From Glycomyces arizonensis DSM 44726 (lineage in GTDB: Bacteria > Actinomycetota > Actinomycetes > Mycobacteriales > Micromonosporaceae): 64,000 nt of DNA. The stretch lies in assembly GCF_000482705.1 (NCBI RefSeq), contig NZ_AXWO01000026.1:1-64000 (forward strand). The letters are read 5' to 3'. The translations under genes and the position numbers were made by a program. The notes under the pieces are model-generated. The model was not told where the DNA came from and did not search any database. It saw only the letters and a list, made by a program, of their open reading frames with translations. Below, piece after piece: positions 28,491 to 36,801 of the stretch; the first letter of the stretch is position 1, and each line of letters opens with the position of its first letter.

Positions 28491-28999
28491 CAGATGGCCT
28501 CGATCCTGGTGAGGTGTTCGTGGAGCTGCCATTCGGTGGGGCAGTCGGGGACGGGCGCGGTGAGGAAGGCGTAGGTGCGCTCGCCGAGTATGCCGCGGCA
28601 CTGGTCGGCGTCGCCGCGCAGTGAGAGGCCGCGGCGCAGCCGCAGCCGCTCCTCGGCGAGCTCGACGATCCGCCGCTTGGCGTTGCTGCCGTCGAAGGTG
28701 CCGGGCCTGGTCTCGGCGAAGATCAGCTGGTCCTCCCAGCGGTTGACCTCGACGAACGGCCGCCACGTGGAGGTGTTGACGCTGCGGGTGGTGAGCTCGG
28801 GGCCCGGCTCGGTGTCGGGGCGCAGGGCGGCGACCATCGCGTTGAGCGCGAGTCCGGCGAGAGCGAGGAGGGCCACCTGCCACAGCAGCAGTTCGACGCC
28901 GGAGACGCGCGCGATGCCCCACACCGCGGCGGCGCAGGCGACGATGCCGACGGCGGGCCAGAAGCGCAGCCGCCCGAACGGGGCGAGGAAGTCACTCAC
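28490..28999 (-). CDS. Membrane protein of the MoxR operon
   Basis: 169 residues, GTG start overlapping the DUF4129 stop (GTGA). Two N-terminal hydrophobic segments (about 12-30 and 36-60) then a soluble domain of about 105 residues rich in Arg and Glu with FVEVNRWEDQLIFAETRPG and a late RTYAFLTAPVPDCPTEWQLHEHL. Not assigned to a named family. The same arrangement occurs in MoxR/DUF58 loci of other actinobacteria. Confidence 0.8.
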   Translation of the reverse strand: MSDFLAPFGRLRFWPAVGIVACAAAVWGIARVSGVELLLWQVALLALAGLALNAMVAALRPDTEPGPELTTRSVNTSTWRPFVEVNRWEDQLIFAETRPGTFDGSNAKRRIVELAEERLRLRRGLSLRGDADQCRGILGERTYAFLTAPVPDCPTEWQLHEHLTRIEAI

Positions 29000-29784
29000 C
29001 GCGCCTCCCTGACGCCGAGCTGGCCTTGCAGCTCGACCAGTGCCGAGCGCGCCCGGTCGCGGTCGTCCTCGCCGACCTCGTGCGGCGAGTAGCGGGCCCG
29101 CAGGTAGGCCTCGGAGAGGCGGGCGAGCGAGCGGCCGTCGAGCTCATGGCGTTCGAGGAGCTTGCGGACCAGGTCCGAGGGCGTGTCGGACGGTTCCCTG
29201 GGGATGCCGACCCGCTCGCCGGCGTCCTCGAAGTGCACCCAGCAGGCGATGATGGCGCTGCGCGGGTCGGTGCCGAGGTCGATCTCGGCGAGCCCGGCGG
29301 CGACGGCCGCTTCGACGAGGGCGACGTCGCGGTGGAGGTGCTGCGGTTCGACCTCTTGGCGCCGGTCGGTGGCCTGCGCGTCGATCAGCCAGCGGACGAG
29401 CTGGCGCGCCAGCACCGCCAGCAGCAGCGCGACCGGGATGCCGACGAGGACGCCGAGGATGAGCCAGGAGACCCACGGCGGCAGCGAGGAGTCGCCGGTG
29501 TCCTCGAACATCGGCTCGGTGGTGATCTCGACCTGCGCTTCGGTCTCGAGGGCCGGCGGCGCCGCGGTGCCCTCCGAGTCGAGCAGCACCTCGCCTTCGC
29601 GCCACTGCATCCCGGTGCCCTGGGCGGCGAGTCCGACCACGACGAGCGCGGCGACGGCCACGATGACGGGCAGCCAGCGGCGGCGCATCAGCATGCGCCC
29701 GGTCGCGTCGTGCCCGGCGCTGCGGCGTGCGTCATGGGGGACCTCATGGGGTGACGTGGACTCATGTTGCGTGACGCCCACCAT
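28996..29784 (-). CDS. DUF4129 domain protein
   Basis: 262 residues. Two transmembrane helices (about 38-55 and 106-127) enclose a short external loop. The C-terminal DUF4129 domain (about 170-245) reads SAIIACWVHFEDAGERVG...TPSDLVRKLL. In larger proteins DUF4129 follows transglutaminase-like domains; here it stands alone. First gene of the five-gene overlapping operon. The start may be the internal ATG at MLMRRRW (31 or 33) rather than 29784. Confidence 0.9.
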   Translation of the reverse strand: MVGVTQHESTSPHEVPHDARRSAGHDATGRMLMRRRWLPVIVAVAALVVVGLAAQGTGMQWREGEVLLDSEGTAAPPALETEAQVEITTEPMFEDTGDSSLPPWVSWLILGVLVGIPVALLLAVLARQLVRWLIDAQATDRRQEVEPQHLHRDVALVEAAVAAGLAEIDLGTDPRSAIIACWVHFEDAGERVGIPREPSDTPSDLVRKLLERHELDGRSLARLSEAYLRARYSPHEVGEDDRDRARSALVELQGQLGVREAR

Positions 29785-29903
29785 AACGCCAGAACACCGC
29801 GACCGCCCAACCTCCTCCCACCACTCGAACGAAGACGCGACTGTCTCGTATCCGACAGTGTCGGTCCCATGGCGGAGCGCGTTCGATTCCTAATGTCTGA
29901 CGC

Positions 29904-30770
29904 GTGGTGACACATGGACACGAAGCGCCATTGCGGCTGCTTCAAGACAATCCGAAACTCGCGACCGAGCTGTACTGCGGGCTGCTCGGCCGGCGCCTCC
30001 CGGACTACACCTCGGTCAAAGAGGGCTCCGAGGCCATGACTCGGAACGACAAGCCCGACAAGCGCGACTGCGACAACCTGGAGGTCTACTACCAGGACGA
30101 GAAGGCGGTATTCGCGCTGATCGTGGAGGTGCAGCTACGGCCCAGCGACGAGAAGCACTACTCATGGCCCGACTACCTCATCGCGGTGCGCAGCCGCCTG
30201 CGCTGCCCGGTCGCGCTGGTGGTGATCTGCCCGGACGCGGCCACCACCAAGTGGGCGGGCCTGCCGATCGAGACCGGGCACATGGGCTTCACGCTCGTCC
30301 CGTTCGTGATCGGCCCTGACCTGATCCCGGTCGTCACCGATCCCGACGAGGTCCGCGGCTGCGAGCAGATGGCGCTCCTCAGTGCCATGACGCACGGCGA
30401 CGGCGAGAAGGGCCACGACGTCATGGCGGCGTTCGGGGGCGCCATCGCGAACCTCCCCAAGCACCTGCAGGTCAAGTACACTCGAATCGCAAGCAACACG
30501 CTCACGGACACCGCTCTGGGGCGACTGGAGGCCATCATGACCGACACTGTCTATCGCCGCAACTCCGGCAACTCGATCTTCCACCGCTTCGAAGCCGAAG
30601 GCGAAGCTCGCGGCGAGGCGAACATGCTGCTGCGCATCCTCGACCGGCGCGGTATCGCGGTCGACGCCGCGGCTCGGGACCGGATCGCCTCCTGCACCGA
30701 GATCGACCAGCTCGAACGCTGGGGCGATCGGGCGCTGGAGATCGAGCGCGTCGAAGAGCTGTTCGACTGA
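29904..30770 (+). CDS. Rpn/PD-(D/E)XK-like nuclease-family protein
   Basis: 288 residues. The N-terminal HEAPLRLLQDNPKLATELY and the core with ALIVEVQLR resemble the actinobacterial family related to Rpn recombination-promoting nucleases: an E-x-Q motif after an upstream aspartate cluster (KRDCDNLEVYY). The C-terminal GEARGEANMLLRILDRRGIAVD...RDRIASCTEIDQLERWGDRAL is the usual regulatory tail. These genes are patchily distributed and multi-copy, with unclear roles in DNA mobility or conflict. Start from a double GTG; no strong ribosome binding site. Confidence 0.75.
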   Translation: MVTHGHEAPLRLLQDNPKLATELYCGLLGRRLPDYTSVKEGSEAMTRNDKPDKRDCDNLEVYYQDEKAVFALIVEVQLRPSDEKHYSWPDYLIAVRSRLRCPVALVVICPDAATTKWAGLPIETGHMGFTLVPFVIGPDLIPVVTDPDEVRGCEQMALLSAMTHGDGEKGHDVMAAFGGAIANLPKHLQVKYTRIASNTLTDTALGRLEAIMTDTVYRRNSGNSIFHRFEAEGEARGEANMLLRILDRRGIAVDAAARDRIASCTEIDQLERWGDRALEIERVEELFD

Positions 30771-30783
30771 CCGACTTCTTCAC

Positions 30784-30818
30784 GAAAGCGGCCGGTCCTG
30801 ACGGGGCCGGCCGCTTTC
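30784..30818. terminator. Bidirectional terminator
   Basis: A 12-base perfect stem (30784-30795 with 30807-30818) and an 11-base loop, between the convergent Rpn-like and CHAT genes. Confidence 0.8.
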
Positions 30819-30864
30819 GCCGATGGGCGAACTCGGTCGCGCGGTCGGAGCGAATGAGGGGTGA

Positions 30865-33378
30865 TCAGGCCCCGAAGCAGACGAAGGGATGCCAGGGACG
30901 GTTCTCCCCCACGGCGGCGAGGGCTTCGGCGGGGGTCGCTCCGGCGGCGCAGCGGCGGTGGTAGTCGATCATCATCTCGGCGGCGAGCTCGTCGGGGACG
31001 CGCCCGAGACTGGAGACGACCGTGGAGGTTCCCGCGTGCAGGAGCGCGGCGGTGAACCCGAGCGTCTCGTTGCCGACGGCGACGGTGGAGCGCCCGAGGT
31101 CGCAAGAGGACAGCACGACGTGTCCGGGGGGCTGGTCGAGGCCGAGCAGCTCGTAGGCGTTGAGGGGACCTTGACCGAAGTCGAGCCGGGAGAACAGGAC
31201 GTTGTCGGGCTCGTGGTGCCCGTGGGCCGCGAGGTGGGCGACGGAGGCACCGTCGAGTGCCTTGAGGACCAGTTCGGGATCGGAGTCCTCGGCACGCATG
31301 AGGTGCGCTCCAGGGTAGAGCGCGGCGATCGCATCGATCTCAGTGTCCGCCGTGTTCAGTGCCTGCCCGGCCGCGACGAGAGCGGCTCCGGTCGCGCGGG
31401 TGCGGTTGACAGCGCGATACCAGGCCTCAGCAGAGGGAACGACGGTGACCGGCCGCCCGCGAAGCGGCGGGAGCAATGGCCAAGGCACCCAAGCGAGCTT
31501 GCTATGGGGCACTATGACGGCGGAATGATCGCCGACGAAGCGGCTGATCGGCTTCCAAATGCCTTCCGCGAGCGTCTCCGCATTGCGGCGTACTGAGCCC
31601 TCGACGCTCTGGCGGAGACGCTCGGGAAGGCGGTACGGAGCGCCGAGCGCATCCAGGTCGGCCCCCAGCCGCCGTCCGGCTTCGACAGCCGGTTCGAGTT
31701 CGATCAACTCGACGTGCCGCAGGCCTCCTGCTCCTGACAACACCGCGCGCAGATGTCCTCCGGCATCGAAGAGGCTGATCACCACGGAATCACGGTCTTC
31801 GGCCAGGTTGTGAATGCTTTCAGCGGCTATGCGCTCGGTCTGCTGTCCGGGGCCGGGTTTGGCCCGGTCGTACGCCCGGATCTCTTCCTCGAGCTCGCGG
31901 ACGCGCTCAAGGGCCTCGGTCGCGTCCTTGCCCTCGACCTGGAGGTCCCAGAGACGCTGGCGTGCCTGCCGAAGACGCCCAAGCGCTTCTCGCGCATCCG
32001 GATCAGCGCTCGACTTCACGGGCGGAATGCGAAGAGCCTGAGCGCGAGAGCGTTCGGCCCACCACAGCATCTCCCCCGGTTCACCGTGCTCGGTCGTGTG
32101 CACGAGCCCTCTGTTCGCGAGCTGCACTCCGAGAGCGGAGACTCCTGCCTGGAACTCGATTGAACCGAACTCGACACGGTACCTGTCGAGCAGGTTCAGC
32201 CCGGCGTGCAGTTCCGGCATGGGATCGCGCCCTTGCGCGGTCGCCAATTCGGCTTTGGCGAGATACCGCGCAAGGCTTTCGGCCAGCGCCTCGTAACCGG
32301 CGCCTTCCTGGGACTCGTCCAACAGCTCGTGAACGCCGTCGAACTTGCCGATTCTGATACGCGCTCTCGCCTCGAGGATTTTCGCCTGGTTCAGCCGAAG
32401 TGTCCATCCGCGGTTTTCCAACGCCTCGCACAGCCTGGCTACCTTGTCGGCGAAATTCACGCCTTCGTTATGCGAATCGAATTGCCCCTGGAGTATCAAG
32501 AGCTGCGCGAGGAACGCCATCGGTTCGTTGCCTTGGCGGTACAACGAATTCATGGCCTGCTTCGCCCATTCGCTGGCCGTTTCGAACTGATGGTATTCGA
32601 AACCGGCCACCGCGCGCCAGAACTCAAGAATCGCCGCTGTGCGCTGGTCTCCTGACAGTCGCAGTCCCGCAATGGCTTCCGCCCAATGCTCGGCGGCCTG
32701 CCGGTACATTCCGACATAGAGCAACGCATCCGCATACGAGCCGAGGACGAACGCCTCGAGTTCGGGTGCGTGCCGCCGGTACTGGACGCGGACCTCATCG
32801 AACGCGCGAAGTGCCCTGGTCACATCACCGAGGTCGAGCCACAGCAACGCCTCGGCATGCTGGGCCTTCGCCTGGTGGACCGGAATATCGAGGTTCGCGT
32901 ACAGACTTATCGCGCGCTGAATGCTCTCCAGGCCGTTGTGCAGCTCGCCCAGGTCTCTCCATACCGCGGCTCGGTTGTGGAACAGTGCCGCATACATCCA
33001 ATCCGGCCCGTTGGACTCCAAGAAGGGCTCAGCGGCCGCGAACCACTTGAGCGCATCATTCAGGCGACCGTTCTGCCAGAGGATGAACGCACGCTGATGC
33101 AGGAGCATGCCTCGTTCCTCGGGAGCGATGAATTCTTCAGCATGATCAAGAAGGCGCAGGCCCATGGCCGAGTCGCCGAGATGTGCCAGGTTCACCGAGC
33201 GGACAGTGAGGATCCGAGCGATGAGCCGCGCTCGTGCGGTACCGGGCGGTGGTGGGTGTCCGGGATTCCATTCAACGAGCGCAAGTGCCTCTTCAAGGGT
33301 TTCGGCTGCTTCCACCATGCGACCACGCCGGTGCAGACGCTGGCCGCGCGAGAACAGGCGCCATACGCGGGAGAGCAT
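30865..33378 (-). CDS. TPR-CHAT protein, caspase-like protease
   Basis: 837 residues. About 440 residues of helical TPR-like repeats, a coiled-coil stretch (about 462-505), then a CHAT domain (about 520-837). CHAT is the clan CD caspase/separase-like protease domain; the His-Cys dyad is visible as HLAAHG (H719) and VVLSSCD (C759), each at the end of a hydrophobic strand. No signal peptide or membrane segment, so cytoplasmic. TPRs would bind a partner or trigger. It starts 10 bases after the anti-sigma-like gene, as last gene of a four-gene operon with an ECF sigma factor and a subtilisin-like protease. Substrate unknown. Confidence 0.9.
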   Translation of the reverse strand: MLSRVWRLFSRGQRLHRRGRMVEAAETLEEALALVEWNPGHPPPPGTARARLIARILTVRSVNLAHLGDSAMGLRLLDHAEEFIAPEERGMLLHQRAFILWQNGRLNDALKWFAAAEPFLESNGPDWMYAALFHNRAAVWRDLGELHNGLESIQRAISLYANLDIPVHQAKAQHAEALLWLDLGDVTRALRAFDEVRVQYRRHAPELEAFVLGSYADALLYVGMYRQAAEHWAEAIAGLRLSGDQRTAAILEFWRAVAGFEYHQFETASEWAKQAMNSLYRQGNEPMAFLAQLLILQGQFDSHNEGVNFADKVARLCEALENRGWTLRLNQAKILEARARIRIGKFDGVHELLDESQEGAGYEALAESLARYLAKAELATAQGRDPMPELHAGLNLLDRYRVEFGSIEFQAGVSALGVQLANRGLVHTTEHGEPGEMLWWAERSRAQALRIPPVKSSADPDAREALGRLRQARQRLWDLQVEGKDATEALERVRELEEEIRAYDRAKPGPGQQTERIAAESIHNLAEDRDSVVISLFDAGGHLRAVLSGAGGLRHVELIELEPAVEAGRRLGADLDALGAPYRLPERLRQSVEGSVRRNAETLAEGIWKPISRFVGDHSAVIVPHSKLAWVPWPLLPPLRGRPVTVVPSAEAWYRAVNRTRATGAALVAAGQALNTADTEIDAIAALYPGAHLMRAEDSDPELVLKALDGASVAHLAAHGHHEPDNVLFSRLDFGQGPLNAYELLGLDQPPGHVVLSSCDLGRSTVAVGNETLGFTAALLHAGTSTVVSSLGRVPDELAAEMMIDYHRRCAAGATPAEALAAVGENRPWHPFVCFGA

Positions 33379-33388
33379 TCTTCATATG

Positions 33389-33922
33389 CTACAGCCGCAC
33401 TGCGGGCGTCACGACGACCGCTGGCAGCCCCTCTCGCTGGAGGGTCTCATCAGGGCGAATCACCAGCTGGAACATTTCTCCGTGCGGAAGTCCCTCCAGC
33501 ACGAAGCGCCCGCTCTCATCGGTCGTAGCCTTACGCGTGCCCTCAGGATTTCTGAGTTCGACGACATATGTTCCCTCAGGACCGATCCAGCCGTCGAGTC
33601 GCAACTCCTGCAGCGTGGAAGGCCTGGGCGTCACCATAACGGTGATGGCCTCGCAGTCGAATGTGATCGATGCGGGATCCCCTTGCCCCACGGCGAGTTC
33701 GGTATCTCCCCTCACGAGAGTGAACTCGGTGGGCCGGGATATGCCGGCCACACGGGCGTCGAGTTCCGCCTCGAGTTCAAGGGCGAAGAGCACACGTTCG
33801 TTGAGATCGTCCGGAATCGGATCGTCGCGATCATGCAGCTGGTCGATCACCGCCAGAATCCGTCGATCGCAGGAGTCCAACGACTCATTCTCACCCTGGT
33901 TTTCCCGTTCAGGCTGCGTCAT
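33389..33922 (-). CDS. Anti-sigma-like protein with C-terminal carboxypeptidase-regulatory-like domain
   Basis: 177 residues from the ATG at 33922 (GAGGAG 8-13 bases upstream), overlapping the sigma gene by 14 bases; an in-frame GTG at 33937 is the alternative. N-terminal part is acidic and helical, with DPIPDDLNERVLFALELEAELDARVAG (about 34-60), a pattern I associate with small proteins encoded beside this type of ECF sigma factor. The C-terminal half is beta-rich, with GTYVVELRNPEGTRKATTDESGRFVLEGLPHG (about 117-148) typical of carboxypeptidase-regulatory/PEGA-like folds. There is no zinc anti-sigma HxxxCxxC motif and no membrane helix. The sigma-control role is inferred from gene position. 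Confidence 0.7.
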   Translation of the reverse strand: MTQPERENQGENESLDSCDRRILAVIDQLHDRDDPIPDDLNERVLFALELEAELDARVAGISRPTEFTLVRGDTELAVGQGDPASITFDCEAITVMVTPRPSTLQELRLDGWIGPEGTYVVELRNPEGTRKATTDESGRFVLEGLPHGEMFQLVIRPDETLQREGLPAVVVTPAVRL

Positions 33923-34523
33923 CGTCCCGCTCCTCACCTCTGCTCCAGCCGGGGTCGGCCAGGAGTGTCTTCCTCAGTTTGTCCAGGCATCGACCTCGTG
34001 TAGGGCCAATGCTTCCCCTCTTCATCCCCAGCGCTTCGGAGATGTCGTCGTAGTCGGGCCGGTCGACCGCCGCCACATAGGCGAGCAGTCGCCGGCACCG
34101 CTCAGGTTGGGCAAGGAATGCGCGCCGCACGGCCTCGTGTTCGGTATCGCGGACGAGACCGTCCTCAATGCCTTCAATGACCGGCTCTTGGAGATCGATG
34201 GGGTCGGCGGCGATCTCGCGATGGGAGCCGCTGATCAGCTTCCAGGCTTCACGCCTGATCGTGGTGAGCAACCACTTCGTCAACGCGCGCGGTTGTTCCA
34301 GCTCGGTTCCCGGGCGCCACAGGCGAAGCCACGCGGTCTGGACGGCGTCGGCCGCGCTCTCGCGATCGAGACCCGCCCGGCGCGCGGCCCTCCAGAGCAG
34401 CACGTTGAGTTCCTCGACAAGAATGCGTTGGGCTTTCTTGTCGCCGGCGCGCGCGGCGATGTACAACCGCCCGCGCCGGTCGTAATCCACAGCTGCCACA
34501 GATTGAGCTGAAGTCGCGTTCAT
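33909..34523 (-). CDS. ECF-type sigma-70 factor
   Basis: 204 residues. Region 2 spans about 22-95 (SAADAVQTAWLRLW at 57-69) and region 4 about 130-188, with the helix-turn-helix DISEALGMKRGSIGPTRGRCLDKLRK. The GSIGPTR motif is characteristic of a group of actinobacterial ECF factors. ATG at 34523, 9 bases after the protease stop and overlapping the anti-sigma-like gene, so the operon probably drives itself. Target promoters unknown. Confidence 0.92.
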   Translation of the reverse strand: MNATSAQSVAAVDYDRRGRLYIAARAGDKKAQRILVEELNVLLWRAARRAGLDRESAADAVQTAWLRLWRPGTELEQPRALTKWLLTTIRREAWKLISGSHREIAADPIDLQEPVIEGIEDGLVRDTEHEAVRRAFLAQPERCRRLLAYVAAVDRPDYDDISEALGMKRGSIGPTRGRCLDKLRKTLLADPGWSRGEERDDDAA

Positions 34524-34532
34524 TACTTCAGG

Positions 34533-36077
34533 CTAGCGGTTCTTCAACCGTTTGAGGGCCCCGTGCGCCCACGCTGCAACCTGCACCGAATCATCCACTT
34601 CGGGCATACCGCTTTCGGTCATCTCGTTCATCAGGAACGCGGCGGCGAGCGGCGCGGCGAATGAGGTACCACCCCAGACGGCGTAACCGGCGGAGAAGTC
34701 ATCGGGATCGTGGCTCTCCCGGTGGCGATCGGCGAACGACGCCCGCGCACGTCGGTCAGGCATCAGTGATCCCTTGGCTTCGCCCGGGAACGTGCTGACC
34801 AGCCCGGCGCCGGTCGCGAAGCACGAGACCCAAGGGCCGTCGTTCGAGAACATCGCGACGTTCTGGTTGGGATTCAGCGCACCGACGCTCAACACCGGCG
34901 CCGATGTCTCGGGCCGGGGATACGCGGCGAAGGCCGCCGGGTAGAACGGACGGTCCGACGACTGGTTCCCGGCCGCGGCGACCACCGTGACGCCGAGATT
35001 GGTCAGTCGTTCGATGGAGGAGCCGATCCAGCCACCGGGCGGGTCGTCGGGGTTCTCATCGACATACCCCATCGCCAGCACGACCACATCGACTCCGATC
35101 GCCTCGGAGTCGCCGCCTCGAGCGGCTTCGACCTGATCGGCGACATGGTTGAGAGCACCGACCACCTCATGTTCGTAAGCCAGGCCGTCGTTGTGGACCA
35201 CTCGGAGCGAGTACACCTGAGCGTCGGGGGAAATCTGGCGGATCAAACCCGTCATGAAGGTGCCGTGCCCGAAATGACTCGCCACTTCGCCCAGCAGCGT
35301 GGGCTCGTGGACCGGACCGTCCCAGGGCGTGTCGAGCGGCAGCGCCGGAGAGTCGGCCTGGCTTCCCAGACGACGCTGGAACTCCTCGTCGACCACTACG
35401 AACGTGTCCTCGCCCTCGGAGCGGTCGGAGACGTCGAATGCCGCGTGCGACTTCGGAACACCGGTGTCGAGTATTGCTACCCGAATACGCCTGTCCATGC
35501 TCCTCCGCAACGGCATGGGGTTCACCATGTCGACTGGGATCCGCCCCAACGGGCGAAGATGCGAGGCTGCGGCGGGAGGTTCGGCACCACTGATGCCTGG
35601 CGTGCCTTTCGAGCAGACCATCAAGTGTTCCAATCGCACCTTGTCTGCCACTTCGGCGGGGAGACGGCCCTCACCCATAGCGGTCCTGAACCGCTGGATC
35701 AGCGCCCATGCGTCGACAGCAGTCGGATCTCCCTGGCCGCCAAGCAAAACAGGTACCCGGTGGGATCCTTGACCGGGCACGATCGCAGTGGAGGACTGAC
35801 AGTCGAGCCGCAGTCCGATCGGTTTCACGGTGCTTTCGAGTCGCCTGCGCACCGCGTCGTCGAGAATGATCGACTCGTCGATCAGGAGATGGTCGTAGCG
35901 GTAGATCGTGCCGACGGGCATCGGCTCGCCGGGGGCCCGCACCACCTGGCCAGGGCGCAGCACACGTCCACTGTGCCGATCCAGAGTGGTCGCCGAGATT
36001 GCCGGCACGCCGCTCATTCGGTCACGCCTCGGGTTCGGTTCCAAGTGGGGTTCTTCGTCGGCGAAGATCAGACGCAT
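34533..36077 (-). CDS. Cytoplasmic subtilisin-like serine protease (S8) with extra N-terminal domain
   Basis: 514 residues from ATG 36077 (GAGGAG 5 bases upstream). The catalytic triad is complete: D204 (ILDTGV), H271 (HFGHGT), S472 (GGTSFAAP), with oxyanion N371 (AAAGNQ). There is no signal peptide, pro-peptide cleavage site or membrane segment, unlike mycosins, so it should act inside the cell. Residues 1-190 form an unrecognised domain that may regulate or recruit. First gene of the unit with sigma factor, anti-sigma-like and TPR-CHAT genes. Activation could cleave the anti-sigma-like or CHAT protein, but this is inference. Confidence 0.92.
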   Translation of the reverse strand: MRLIFADEEPHLEPNPRRDRMSGVPAISATTLDRHSGRVLRPGQVVRAPGEPMPVGTIYRYDHLLIDESIILDDAVRRRLESTVKPIGLRLDCQSSTAIVPGQGSHRVPVLLGGQGDPTAVDAWALIQRFRTAMGEGRLPAEVADKVRLEHLMVCSKGTPGISGAEPPAAASHLRPLGRIPVDMVNPMPLRRSMDRRIRVAILDTGVPKSHAAFDVSDRSEGEDTFVVVDEEFQRRLGSQADSPALPLDTPWDGPVHEPTLLGEVASHFGHGTFMTGLIRQISPDAQVYSLRVVHNDGLAYEHEVVGALNHVADQVEAARGGDSEAIGVDVVVLAMGYVDENPDDPPGGWIGSSIERLTNLGVTVVAAAGNQSSDRPFYPAAFAAYPRPETSAPVLSVGALNPNQNVAMFSNDGPWVSCFATGAGLVSTFPGEAKGSLMPDRRARASFADRHRESHDPDDFSAGYAVWGGTSFAAPLAAAFLMNEMTESGMPEVDDSVQVAAWAHGALKRLKNR

Positions 36078-36513
36078 GGGAGCTCCTCTCATTTCAGGGG
36101 TGTTATGCGGTTGTTCCTGTTGAGGAGAATCTTCCTCGCGGTCGATTCTCCTCAACTTCTGCCGGGTCATGGGTCCCGGTGCTATTCGTTTTGTCGGGAG
36201 GCACTCAAGCCCGGAACGCGGCTGTCGTCACGGGCTGGACGGGTTTCTTCCGCGTTCAACGTATAAGAGCACTCGTCTCAGGGTCAGATACACGGCAGGC
36301 GGGAATTTCTCGGGATTGCAAGCGCTCGACCGGTGTTTCAGACATCGGCGGCGTTCGGGCCCGCCTTCAGGAGTCGGCGGCGTTCCGGCTCGCGTTTCGG
36401 GGTCTACGGCGTTCTTGCCTGCGTTTCTGGAGTGTGGGGCGCCCGGTCCCCGTATTTCGGCACGGCGCTGCTTCGGCTCGCGTCTCGTGGCGCGGGCCGG
36501 GGTCTCGGTTGTC
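36078..36513 (-). promoter_or_regulatory. Upstream region of the protease/sigma/CHAT operon
   Basis: 436 bases with no supported gene, between the S8 protease start and the DUF397 stop. It should contain the operon promoter and the DUF397 3' end. It includes the imperfect 29-base repeats at 36345-36432. No clear sigma consensus could be assigned. Confidence 0.5.
36345..36432. repeat. Three imperfect 29-bp tandem repeats
   Basis: Units start at 36345, 36374 and 36403 (29, 29 and 30 bases), each with an ACGGCGTTC/GCGGCGTTC core followed by a GC-rich stretch and CTTC or TTTC ending in GGAG or GGGG. Identity falls in the third copy. Located 270-360 bases upstream of the S8 protease start. Confidence 0.7.
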
Positions 36514-36795
36514 TTACTCGCCCTTGTCCTCGGCGATCTCGACCATCGGTTCGTCTTCCCACGTCTCGATGTCGAACTCGCCGTCCTTGACGCCCTCGAC
36601 GAAGGCCTCCCATTCCGCGGGCGTGTAGATGAGGAGGTCGCCTTCGGGGTTCTCGGCCATGCGGAGGGCCACCAGGCCGTTGTCGGCGTAGCCGATCTCC
36701 AGGGCCGCAGGGGTGCCGTCCTCGCGCATCGTGCGCTCCCAGCGGGCCGCCGCCGTGTCGAACTCGCCTTTGAGGGGATGCTCACGCTTCGTCAT
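36514..36795 (-). CDS. DUF397 domain protein
   Basis: 93 residues. The DUF397 core is clear: LVALRMAENPEGDLLIYTPAEWEAFVEGVKDGEFD (about 41-75). DUF397 proteins (BldB relatives are similar) are actinobacterial and normally encoded next to XRE-type regulators as putative toxin-antitoxin-like or signalling pairs. No XRE gene is adjacent here. The N-terminal 35 residues differ from the usual W-x-K-S-S-Y start, and the C terminus is strongly acidic. Confidence 0.85.
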   Translation of the reverse strand: MTKREHPLKGEFDTAAARWERTMREDGTPAALEIGYADNGLVALRMAENPEGDLLIYTPAEWEAFVEGVKDGEFDIETWEDEPMVEIAEDKGE

Positions 36796-36801
36796 CGCCC
36801 A

